Source: Polaromonas sp.
GTDB taxonomy: Bacteria > Pseudomonadota > Gammaproteobacteria > Burkholderiales > Burkholderiaceae_C
Direction: 5' to 3'
Assembly: GCF_012927485.1 (NCBI RefSeq)
Contig: NZ_JABBPC010000012.1
Location: 248,001 to 312,000 of the forward strand
DNA length: 64,000 nt
The translations under genes and the position numbers were made by a program. This document shows positions 37,131-44,736 of this stretch, piece after piece; position 1 is the stretch's first letter, and every line of letters begins with the position of its first letter. The notes below the pieces were generated by a model. That model was given only the letters and a program-made list of their open reading frames with translations. It was not told the DNA's origin and made no database searches.

Positions 37131-37341
37131 CGGCACCCCGATAGGCATCGTCAAACCCTAACAGGGTCTGCCGCCTTTGATGGCATAGCAATTGTGCAGG
37201 TCTAATACAACCCCTGATATAAAGACTTGGGTGGATCCGTCTGCCGCTCAACCACCACCTGTAAGGCCACCACTCTGTTGAGGCGACTTCGCAGGCGCAA
37301 ATAGCCGGGACACGTTACAAACACCTCTATTTCTAGAATTA

Positions 37342-38241
37342 ATGGTCAATCGCATTTCTGCAAGCGGCGCTTCACAAACGACAGTCAAGGCACTGACGCT
37401 GAAAGGGGGCCGCCATGGCGTTTTGTTGTTTCATGGCCTGAGCAGCAGCCCGCTGGAACTGCAGTTTGTCGCTCGCGGGCTCCACCGAGCGGGCTACACG
37501 GTGCATGCGCCTGTTATTCCTGGCTACACCTATGGGTTGATCCATGATCAAGGGGCAAGCCACTGCGTAGAAGACTGGATTTCAGTCGCCTTGAAGGAGC
37601 TTGACTGGCTGTCGAAGAAATGCGACCTCGTTTCCGTTGGCGGCCTGTGTATTGGCGCGGTATTAGCCTTGCGAGTTGCTGCCATGCGCTCTGACAGTCT
37701 CCGCTCGGTGCTGGCGCTTTCCACCGCGCTGCACTTTGATGGGTGGGGCAATCCCTGGTACACGCAGTTGTTGGATCTGGCCCGCTACACCCCCTTTGCA
37801 AAACGCATTTCTATCAAAGAACGTGAGCCTTACGGATTAAAGGACGAAAGAATGCGCGCCTGGGTCAAGCGCCAAATGGACACGATCGGTCAATCGAATG
37901 CGGGCGCGGCATCTCTGCGCGTTGGAGACTTGCTGATCGCCAGAGACTTGATCTCCCTTACAAGAAAATCACTCGATAAAATTAAATGCGATTCGCTACT
38001 GATTCATGCAAAAGAAGATGAAATTGCATCGACAAAGAGCTCGTTTGAAGTGGCAGATCGCGTTAACTCAACGCGAATTCACCTTGTAATCTTGAGCAAC
38101 AGTTACCACATGGTCAGCATTGATCAGGAAAAAGACGTTGTGATTTCTGCAATGATTCAATTCCTGTCGCAAGATGACATTGCGCCCAGCGTAGGATCGG
38201 TATCCCCGCCGGCCCAAGGACTTTCACTGGCAAAGCGGTAG
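37342..38241 (+). CDS. Alpha/beta hydrolase with cysteine at the nucleophile position
   Basis: A 299-residue protein of the carboxylesterase Est30/monoacylglycerol lipase type: oxyanion strand LLFHGLSSSPLEL (residues 28 to 40), elbow GGLCIGAV with C103 in the GxCxG position normally held by serine, acid D226 in HAKEDEIAS and H256 in SNSYHMVS. Cysteine elbows are known from dienelactone hydrolase and polyhydroxyalkanoate synthases, the latter being acyltransferases. It precedes an acyl carrier protein and a ketoacyl synthase on the same strand, so an acyl-ACP or polyketide substrate is a reasonable inference. The start ATG at 37342 lacks a clear ribosome binding site. Confidence 0.82.
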   Translation: MVNRISASGASQTTVKALTLKGGRHGVLLFHGLSSSPLELQFVARGLHRAGYTVHAPVIPGYTYGLIHDQGASHCVEDWISVALKELDWLSKKCDLVSVGGLCIGAVLALRVAAMRSDSLRSVLALSTALHFDGWGNPWYTQLLDLARYTPFAKRISIKEREPYGLKDERMRAWVKRQMDTIGQSNAGAASLRVGDLLIARDLISLTRKSLDKIKCDSLLIHAKEDEIASTKSSFEVADRVNSTRIHLVILSNSYHMVSIDQEKDVVISAMIQFLSQDDIAPSVGSVSPPAQGLSLAKR

Positions 38242-38402
38242 TTTGGCAAGCAGGAAAAAGACGCACTGAGCATGAAAACGGCACGCGATGCAGCGAGAAT
38301 GGGGCGACCGTTCCTCATAAACCCCCCACCGTATGGCGCCACAGATTTTGCCCCTCAATAAAGTGTGACAATCCATTTCGATGAAAAATTTACGGCTTGA
38401 CG

Positions 38403-38642
38403 ATGAATACTGATCTGGTTGCTCTTTTTGCCGAGACGTTTGGCATCAGTGAAGAAAAGCTGCTGCCCGAGGCAACGCTGGAGAGCCTCGGACTGGACTC
38501 CCTGGCAGTGATTGAATTTCTTTTCCAGATTGAAGACAAATTCGGCATTCAAATTCCCGATCAGGCCAACCCGCCCCGCACCCTTGCGGAGATGATGCAG
38601 CTGATTGGCCCCTTGTTGCCAGCCGGCAAGCCTGCTGTCTGA
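38403..38642 (+). CDS. Acyl carrier protein
   Basis: A 79-residue carrier protein with the phosphopantetheine site GLDSLAVIEF, S33 being the attachment residue. The fold is the usual four-helix ACP, with an acidic helix II (EFLFQIEDKFGIQIP) that contacts partner enzymes. It is not the fatty-acid acpP, which normally lies in the fab cluster; here it sits 19 bases before a ketosynthase and after an alpha/beta hydrolase, suggesting a dedicated pathway. An in-frame TTG two codons upstream is an alternative start. Confidence 0.9.
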   Translation: MNTDLVALFAETFGISEEKLLPEATLESLGLDSLAVIEFLFQIEDKFGIQIPDQANPPRTLAEMMQLIGPLLPAGKPAV

Positions 38643-38661
38643 GCGCTAAATCGGGCTTGCC

Positions 38662-39915
38662 ATGACTGCCCTTCGCCGTGTTGCCATTACAGGTCTTGGC
38701 GTCATCTCCGCCACCGGCACGGGCGCTCCTGCCTTCTTCGAGTCGCTGCTTGCAGCCCGCTCGGGCATCCGGTCTATAGACATTCTTTTCCCCACCGGCA
38801 CTGAAAGCGTGTTGGCGGGTGCCATTGACTTTGATCCCGATCCTCACTTCTCGCGCGCCCAGTCGCTGACCATGGACCGTGTCAGCCAGTTTGCGTTGGT
38901 GGCGGCACGCGAGGCCATGGCGCAAGCCGGGCTGAGCGTCGCTGGCATCTGGCCCTCCGGCCTGGCCCGGGAGAGATTCGGCGTTTCCATGGGCACCGGC
39001 AGTGGCGGCGCCTCCTCCATTGAAGCGGCCTACACGGCACTGCTTGAGCAAAGGGTGGCACGCCTGCGTCCGATGACGGTCGTGCTGGCAATGAACAACG
39101 CCATTGCCGCCCATGTTTCAATGGAATTTGGGCTCAAGGGCCCGAGCAGCACTATTTCAAACGCCTGCGCTTCCTCGGCCAACTCCATCGGCGAAGCCTT
39201 TCGCCAGATTCGACATGGGTATGCAGACGCCATGCTGGCAGGCGGTTCAGAGGCGCTGCTAGTCCGGGGGTCCCTCAAGGCCTGGCAGGCAATGCACACC
39301 CTGGCGAAACCTCACAGCGACGGCGTCGAGACGTCCTGCCGCCCGTTTTCAATTGACCGTACCGGCTTGGTTTTAGCCGAAGGTGCAGGCATGCTGGTTC
39401 TGGAAGAGTGGGAAAGCGCCAAGCGTCGCGGTGCGACTATTCTGGCTGAGCTTTCGGGTTATGCGTCCACAAGCGACGCCCATCACCTGACGCAGCCGGA
39501 GGCCCAGAGTCAGGCTCGGGCGATGCGGCTCGCACTGGAAGACGCCAGACTCGACAGCTCGGCAATCGGTTATCTCAACGCGCATGGCACCGCGACCGAA
39601 GTCGGCGACGTGGTGGAGTCGATCGCCATCAAACTGGCTTTTCCGGACGCTGCCCAACGCTTGCCGGTCAGCTCCACCAAAGGGGTTCATGGACACGCGA
39701 TGGGTGCAGCGGGCGCCCTGGAATTTATCGCCAGTGTGATGGCTTTGCGCACCGAGCAGCTGCCACCGACCGCTTTCCTGCAACACCCGGATCCGCGTTG
39801 CGATCTCGATTACATTCCGCAGACGGCGCGGGATTGCCCCGGCTTGCGGGTGGTGATGTCGAATTCGTTCGCCTTTGGCGGCTCCAACGCCGTGTTGATC
39901 GCCAGCGCAGCCTAA
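38662..39915 (+). CDS. Beta-ketoacyl-ACP synthase (KAS I/II type)
   Basis: A 417-residue condensing enzyme with a complete Cys-His-His set: C169 in SNACASSANS, H308 in NAHGTAT and H345 in STKGVHGHAMGAAG, plus K340. The gatekeeper region near the C-terminus reads SNSFAFGGSNAVL. It extends an acyl or polyketide chain on an ACP, presumably the one encoded 19 bases upstream. An unlinked position from the main fab operon points to a special lipid or polyketide, but no ketoreductase, dehydratase or acyltransferase lies nearby to confirm the product. Confidence 0.92.
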   Translation: MTALRRVAITGLGVISATGTGAPAFFESLLAARSGIRSIDILFPTGTESVLAGAIDFDPDPHFSRAQSLTMDRVSQFALVAAREAMAQAGLSVAGIWPSGLARERFGVSMGTGSGGASSIEAAYTALLEQRVARLRPMTVVLAMNNAIAAHVSMEFGLKGPSSTISNACASSANSIGEAFRQIRHGYADAMLAGGSEALLVRGSLKAWQAMHTLAKPHSDGVETSCRPFSIDRTGLVLAEGAGMLVLEEWESAKRRGATILAELSGYASTSDAHHLTQPEAQSQARAMRLALEDARLDSSAIGYLNAHGTATEVGDVVESIAIKLAFPDAAQRLPVSSTKGVHGHAMGAAGALEFIASVMALRTEQLPPTAFLQHPDPRCDLDYIPQTARDCPGLRVVMSNSFAFGGSNAVLIASAA

Positions 39916-39962
39916 GCACCCTGTTCTGATTCAACCAAGCGATAAGGCACCAGCGACTTCCG

Positions 39963-40448
39963 TTAAGGCGTTGTTCTGATTTTTTTCACCAGGGCGGTGG
40001 TTGAATAACCGGCCACAAACGGAATCGCCACAGCCTTGCCGCCATAAGCCTTCACGACCGCCGTTTCGGCCAGCCTGCTCATGTCGTAATCGCCGCCTTT
40101 GACCAAAATATCGGGCTTGAGCTCGGTGATTAACGCCAGCGGCGTGTCCTCGTCAAACCAGGTCACCAAACTAACGGACTCCAGCGCCGCCATGACCGCC
40201 GCGCGGTCGTCTTGATTATTCAAAGGCCGATCCGGCCCTTTGCCCAGCCGCTTCGCGGACGCATCGGTGTTGAGCGCCACCACCAGGCTGGCACCGAGCT
40301 GGCGAGCCTTGGCAAGATAAGTCGCATGGCCCCGGTGGAGCACGTCAAACACCCCATTGGTAAACACGACGGGACGTTGCAACGCTGCCATGCGTGCTGA
40401 CACGTCTTCGCGCGCAACCAGCTTGGCCAAAAATGCGGGAACGCTCAT
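39963..40448 (-). CDS. rfaE2: D-glycero-beta-D-manno-heptose 1-phosphate adenylyltransferase
   Basis: A 161-residue nucleotidyltransferase making ADP-heptose for the lipopolysaccharide inner core. Motifs are VFTNGVFDVLHRGHATYL (the HxGH site), LNTDASAKRLGK and LVKGGDYDMS. In Burkholderiales the kinase and adenylyltransferase of heptose synthesis are separate proteins, and the short length here fits the adenylyltransferase alone. Its ATG overlaps the stop of the upstream diiron protein by 4 bases (ATGA), giving translational coupling. Confidence 0.94.
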   Translation of the reverse strand: MSVPAFLAKLVAREDVSARMAALQRPVVFTNGVFDVLHRGHATYLAKARQLGASLVVALNTDASAKRLGKGPDRPLNNQDDRAAVMAALESVSLVTWFDEDTPLALITELKPDILVKGGDYDMSRLAETAVVKAYGGKAVAIPFVAGYSTTALVKKIRTTP

Positions 40449-41314
40449 ACGGTCTGCGGCTTCGCGCCGGGCGTCGCGGACTCGGCCATCTCGCGGTTCA
40501 GCTCCTTGCGGTAACGGTTGAGCTCCTGCACCGTTTTAAAACTCTGCTCCATCAAGAGGCTCAGGTTGTGCAGGATCCGGTCAACCACTTTGCCTTCCCA
40601 GGCGGAGTCGAAATGGATCTGGGTGTCGAGCCAATGCTCCAGCCACTCGGGATCGGGCAAGCGGCTTTGAATCGTGTCACGCGGGAACAGGTTTTTATTC
40701 ACGTGCAAATTGGTCGGGTGCAGCGCCTGCGCCGTGCGACGGGCACTGGCCATCAATACCCCGATTTTGGCGAAGGCGGTCTTGGCTTGATCGCCGAAAT
40801 TGCCGAGGGCGCGTCGCATGTAGCGCAAATAGGCCCCGCCGTGGCGCGCTTCGTCCTGACTGAGCTGGGTATAAATCTGCTTGATTACCGGCTCTGTATG
40901 CCACTCGCTCGCGCAACGGTACCAGTGATTTAGGCGGATTTCGCCGCAAAAATGAAGCATGAGCGTTTCCAGCGGAGGCGCGGGCTCAAACTCAAAGCGA
41001 ACCTCATGCAATTCTTTTTCCGTGGGCAGCAGATCAGGCCGGAAGCGCCGCAGGTATTCCATGAGCACGAGCGCATGTTTCTGCTCCTCAAAAAACCAGA
41101 TTGAAATGAAGGCCGAAAAATCACTGTCGTCCTTGTTGTCGCGCAGGAACATTTCCGTCGCTGGTAAAGCCGCCCACTCGGTGATCGCATTCATCTTGAT
41201 GGTCTGGGCTTGCTCGTCAGTCAGTTTGGACGCATCAAAACTTGCCCACGGGATGTCCGTGTCCATGTTCCAGCGGACGGATTCAAGCTGTTTAAAAAGT
41301 TCGGGGTAAAGCAT
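40445..41314 (-). CDS. Ferritin-like diiron protein, acyl-ACP-desaturase-like ligand pattern
   Basis: A 289-residue helical protein. ATG at 41314 is chosen because AAGGAG lies 6 to 7 bases upstream; a TTG five codons earlier is not needed. Metal-ligand signatures are EEQKH (E77, H80), E125 in FCGEIRLNHWY, and DEARH (E155, H158), with E46 or E54 as the first ligand. This E..ExxH..E..ExxH series is that of soluble acyl-ACP desaturases and related oxygenases. The actual reaction is unknown; substrate could be acyl-ACP or something else. It is coupled to rfaE2 by a 4-base overlap and faces the ACP-ketosynthase pair. Confidence 0.8.
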   Translation of the reverse strand: MLYPELFKQLESVRWNMDTDIPWASFDASKLTDEQAQTIKMNAITEWAALPATEMFLRDNKDDSDFSAFISIWFFEEQKHALVLMEYLRRFRPDLLPTEKELHEVRFEFEPAPPLETLMLHFCGEIRLNHWYRCASEWHTEPVIKQIYTQLSQDEARHGGAYLRYMRRALGNFGDQAKTAFAKIGVLMASARRTAQALHPTNLHVNKNLFPRDTIQSRLPDPEWLEHWLDTQIHFDSAWEGKVVDRILHNLSLLMEQSFKTVQELNRYRKELNREMAESATPGAKPQTV

Positions 41315-41578
41315 AGAAGCTCCTTGCAACGAATACGCAGAAAAGTCTGCTTTGGATGTCCTGTCAGGCTATCTGGGTACTGCTTCGATTTTATGCGGCT
41401 AATGTGACAGGGGCGTCGACTTGACAATTACTGCATGTCTTTCAGCGACCGGCGCTTTGCAGTTAAAGCCAGCCTTCGATGTCCGCACCACCGTACGCAC
41501 TGTCTCAGGCTGAGGCGACGCAGTTAGAAGAAAACTGCCAGAATAAAGTGTTTTAAATCACTGTCACCGAGTACTGCC

Positions 41579-42190
41579 ATGTCCCCATTTCCTCTCAAAC
41601 TGATTCTCCTGATGACGCTCTTGACCGGCTCGGCGACAAGCGTCTTGTCAGCTGTGCCCAGCGTACCGGTGCCGGTTACGGCATCGGGAAGTGCCCCACC
41701 ATCGGCGGCGTGTTCCAGTCTTCTGCAACAAAACTTCTTGCGTCTCCAGGACGAAAAGCCCCAGTCGCTATGCCAGTACAGCGGCAAGGTCGTGGTGGTG
41801 GTCAACACCGCCAGTTTTTGCGGGTTTACCCCTCAGTACAAGGGTCTCGAAGAGCTGTACAGCAAATACAAGGACCGAGGATTGGTGGTGCTCGGGTTTC
41901 CTTCCAACGACTTTTCCCAGGAAACCGGTAGTAACAAAGACATTGCAGATTTTTGCGAAAACACCTTTGGAGTGAAATTTCCGATGTTCACGAAAACCAC
42001 CGTGACCGGCAAAGACGCAAGCCCTCTGTTCAAGCAGCTGGCCGATAAAACCGGTACCGCACCGCGCTGGAACTTTTACAAGTACGTGATTGCCCGGGAC
42101 GGCCTGAGCGCAGTCAGCTTCAACTCAATGGCCGACCCTGCAAGCCGCCAATTTCTCAAAGAAATTGAAAAACAGCTGGCAAGCAAATAG
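41579..42190 (+). CDS. Exported glutathione-peroxidase-family protein (probably thioredoxin-type)
   Basis: A 203-residue protein with a signal peptide (cleavage near VLSA, residue 25), a Pro/Ser linker to about residue 46, then a GPx domain. The peroxidatic cysteine is C81 in NTASFCGFTPQYKGLE, and W164-N165 in PRWNFYKY complete part of the catalytic set. C126 in DFCENTFG is where the resolving cysteine lies in two-cysteine, thioredoxin-dependent GPx proteins. The usual NQF glutamine motif reads NDF. The periplasmic location suggests reduction of lipid or small peroxides at the envelope. Confidence 0.9.
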   Translation: MSPFPLKLILLMTLLTGSATSVLSAVPSVPVPVTASGSAPPSAACSSLLQQNFLRLQDEKPQSLCQYSGKVVVVVNTASFCGFTPQYKGLEELYSKYKDRGLVVLGFPSNDFSQETGSNKDIADFCENTFGVKFPMFTKTTVTGKDASPLFKQLADKTGTAPRWNFYKYVIARDGLSAVSFNSMADPASRQFLKEIEKQLASK

Positions 42191-42643
42191 CCCCGCGCAG
42201 TCTTCATTTTCAGTAAAAATACCACTTAGTCACTATTTCTACTAAATAGTAATTTAGCTTGTATGATGGGGCATGGGCAATTTCTCCATGGACCACACTG
42301 CTTTGCCGACGGCGCTTACAAGCGCAGTCATGTCCCCCTGCGAAACACTCCGCGCCGGCGCTGTCTGGCAAAACGACGGCGACCTGCCAAGGCCGTCCTA
42401 CGTTTACAGAAATTTACCGTATGCCGTGGGCCAATGCAGGGAACTACTAAAGCCTTGCCGGTCTCCCAGAGATAGTCACGCAGTTCGACACGCCGGACGG
42501 CGTCGGCTGCATAACTGTTTTATTGCTGCGAAGTCTTCTGAGCCGATTCGGTTCGGACGCAATCCCGGGGCGCTCCTCCTCCTCACTCCCTCCTCAGTTC
42601 GCGCCGGGGCGCTTCGCAGCATTCTTATCTTTCGGGTGGCGGC
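42191..42643. other. Leader region before the lipid operon
   Basis: About 450 bases lie between the peroxidase and the FAD oxidoreductase. It holds a palindrome at 42232-42250 just upstream of a possible -10 (TATGAT, 42262-42267), so a promoter for the operon probably starts here. An open frame at 42273-42647 is listed separately with low confidence. I see no sigma factor or ChrR-type anti-sigma gene, which often heads such operons in other proteobacteria. Confidence 0.5.
42232..42250. promoter_or_regulatory. Palindromic candidate operator with promoter-like -10
   Basis: Perfect 7-base arms ACTATTT and AAATAGT are separated by 5 bases (42232-42250). A TATGAT sequence begins 12 bases after the palindrome, so a bound dimer would cover the -35 zone of a promoter firing towards the lipid operon. 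The site is A/T-rich in a GC-rich genome, which makes chance less likely. The cognate regulator is unknown. Confidence 0.5.
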
Positions 42644-42647
42644 ATGA
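42273..42647 (+). CDS. Doubtful 124-residue leader ORF
   Basis: The frame starts at ATG 42273, immediately after the promoter-like elements, and its stop overlaps the next gene's ATG as ATGA, the same arrangement as other joins in the operon. The translation (MGNFSMDHTALPTALTSAVM at the start) has no family that I recognise, no transmembrane signal, and a Cys/Arg-rich composition more like non-coding sequence. It may be a remnant or an artefact. Confidence 0.25.
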   Translation: MGNFSMDHTALPTALTSAVMSPCETLRAGAVWQNDGDLPRPSYVYRNLPYAVGQCRELLKPCRSPRDSHAVRHAGRRRLHNCFIAAKSSEPIRFGRNPGALLLLTPSSVRAGALRSILIFRVAA

Positions 42648-43966
42648 ATGCCCTCCGGCGCGTGGCCATCGTTGGCTCCGGCATTTCAGGATTGGCCGCC
42701 GCACATGCCCTGCACGGCTTGGCCGACGTCACCCTTTTTGAGGCGGGCAACTACTTCGGGGGTCACACCCATACCGTCGACGTCACGCTGCCAGGCGAAC
42801 AAGGCCTTGTAAGTCACGGCGTGGATACGGGCTTTCTGGTGTTTAACGAGCGCACCTACCCTCAACTGATCCATCTTTTTGCCGAACTTGGCGTGGAAAC
42901 AGCCAAGTCAGACATGTCGTTTTCAGTCAAGGTGCCCGGCGCGTCGAAGGCCGCAAACAGTCCGGGCCTCGAATGGAGCGGCGCCAGCCTGAACAGCGTC
43001 TTTGCTCAACGCGGCAATCTGGCAAACTGGAAATTCCTTCGGATGCTGCGCGACGTCGTCCGCTTCAATCGCATCACCACTCAACTGGCCGAGTCAGGCG
43101 CCGATGCCGACGCCGCAATGTTGCAGCCGTTGAGCGAATTTTTGCGGGCTGAAAAGTTTTCTGTCGAGTTTCGAGACTGGTATTTCCTGCCCATGATGGG
43201 CTGCATCTGGTCCTGCCCGACCGATCAGATGTTGCAATTTCCGGTAGCCACCATGATCCGGTTTTGCCACAACCATGGCCTGATCCAGATTACCAACCGA
43301 CCACAATGGTGGACGGTCAAGGGCGGAGCGCGGCATTACGTTGAAAAAATTATTCAACGTATCGCCGACAAACGGCTCAACACACCGGTCCGCTGGATTG
43401 AGCGCGATGCAGACGGCGTAACCATCGCGACGGACGGCCAGATCGAGCGTTTTGACAAGGTGGTGCTCGCCGCGCACTCCGACCAATCGCTCGCCTTGCT
43501 GCGCGATGCCAACCCGATCGAAAGCGCCGTGCTAAGTGCAATCCGCTACCAGGCGAACCGAGCTGTCCTTCACACCGACGTCTCGGTGCTGCCGCAAAAA
43601 AAGCTGGCCTGGGCCGCCTGGAACTACGAGCGCGCACAAGACCAAGGGCGCGAATCGGCGCGTGTTTGCCTTCATTACCTGCTGAACAAGCTGCAACCGC
43701 TGCCTTTTAAGCAACCCGTGGTGGTTTCACTGAATCCGACGAGCGAGATTGAGCGTAAACATATCATGGGCGAATTTGAATACACACATCCAGTTTTTGA
43801 CGCGGCAGCCATCCGCGCGCAAAAAGAGCTGCCCAAACTGCAGGGCCTGCAACATACCTACTTTTGCGGTGCCTGGACCGGTTATGGCTTTCACGAGGAT
43901 GGCCTGAAGTCGGGGCTGCAAGCGGCTAAGCTGTTGCTGGAACAACCGACCGAGGCGACCGTATGA
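42644..43966 (+). CDS. FAD-dependent NAD(P)-binding oxidoreductase (amine-oxidase type)
   Basis: A 440-residue flavoprotein with the dinucleotide fold VAIVGSGISGLAAAHAL (residues 8 to 24), a second FAD contact EAGNYFGGHTHTVD, and a C-terminal FAD motif YFCGAWTGYGFHEDGLKSG. It belongs to the group annotated as amine oxidase or squalene/phytoene-like flavoproteins that always accompanies DUF1365 and a cyclopropane-synthase-like methyltransferase. In Rhodobacter and Rhodopseudomonas, related gene sets take part in methylated, diunsaturated and furan fatty acid formation; assignment to a particular step is not possible from sequence alone. It is translationally coupled to the next gene (ATGA). 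Confidence 0.88.
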   Translation: MNALRRVAIVGSGISGLAAAHALHGLADVTLFEAGNYFGGHTHTVDVTLPGEQGLVSHGVDTGFLVFNERTYPQLIHLFAELGVETAKSDMSFSVKVPGASKAANSPGLEWSGASLNSVFAQRGNLANWKFLRMLRDVVRFNRITTQLAESGADADAAMLQPLSEFLRAEKFSVEFRDWYFLPMMGCIWSCPTDQMLQFPVATMIRFCHNHGLIQITNRPQWWTVKGGARHYVEKIIQRIADKRLNTPVRWIERDADGVTIATDGQIERFDKVVLAAHSDQSLALLRDANPIESAVLSAIRYQANRAVLHTDVSVLPQKKLAWAAWNYERAQDQGRESARVCLHYLLNKLQPLPFKQPVVVSLNPTSEIERKHIMGEFEYTHPVFDAAAIRAQKELPKLQGLQHTYFCGAWTGYGFHEDGLKSGLQAAKLLLEQPTEATV

Positions 43967-44736
43967 ATCTGGTTGTTCCGTCTGCCCAGGCGCTAATCGG
44001 ATTTGGCGAGGTACGCCACACCCGTCTGCGCCCAGCCAATAACGCCTTTAATTATCCGACCTACTTCCTGATGTTGCCTATGCGCAGCCTGCACGCGAAT
44101 GGCAGCGGCGCGCTGGCCCATAACCGCCGTGGGGCGCTGAGTTTTTTTGACAAAGACCATGGCGACGGCGGAGACAATGCCGTGGCGTGGCTGGACGCAC
44201 TGCTGCTGAGGGAAGGCGTAGAAGATGCTAAAGGCGAAATTTGGCTGCACACCTATCCACGCGTGTTGGGCTACACCTTCAAACCGGTGAGTTTCTGGTA
44301 TTGCCATCACGCCGATGGCACCTTGCGGGCGATTCTGGTGGAAGTCAACAACACCTTCGGAGAGCGCCACTGCTATCTGCTCGATGCGCCGAAGTACGGG
44401 CAGGAACTGAAAGCGGACAAGGTATTTCATGTTTCCCCCTTTTGCACCCTCGAAGGTGGCTACCGCTTTCGCTTTATGCGTACGAGCAGCCATGGAATCC
44501 TTAAAACCCTGGCCCGCATCGACTACGACGATCAGGATGGCCCCCTGCTTGAAACCAGCGTGAGTGGCACGCTGGAGCCGGTTACCAGCGCCAGTTTACG
44601 CAAGGCCTTGTGGGGGTACCCCGCCATGACGCTCGGTGTGATGGCTCGCATTCACTGGCAGGCCCTCAAGCTGTGGCGCAAACGCGTCCCTTTTATCCGA
44701 AAACCGAAACCTACTGAACCATTTGTGACGCGATGA
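43963..44736 (+). CDS. DUF1365 family protein
   Basis: A 257-residue protein of DUF1365, showing GEVRHTRLRPANNAFNYPTY at the start, the central LHTYPRVLGYTFKPVSFWYC, VNNTFGERHCYLL, and FHVSPFCTLEGGYRFRF. These His/Asn/Cys-rich motifs are conserved through the family, but the biochemical role is unknown. Its start overlaps the FAD gene stop by 4 bases and its stop overlaps the cyclopropane-synthase-like gene by 4 bases, so synthesis of the three proteins is tightly linked. Confidence 0.9.
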   Translation: MNLVVPSAQALIGFGEVRHTRLRPANNAFNYPTYFLMLPMRSLHANGSGALAHNRRGALSFFDKDHGDGGDNAVAWLDALLLREGVEDAKGEIWLHTYPRVLGYTFKPVSFWYCHHADGTLRAILVEVNNTFGERHCYLLDAPKYGQELKADKVFHVSPFCTLEGGYRFRFMRTSSHGILKTLARIDYDDQDGPLLETSVSGTLEPVTSASLRKALWGYPAMTLGVMARIHWQALKLWRKRVPFIRKPKPTEPFVTR

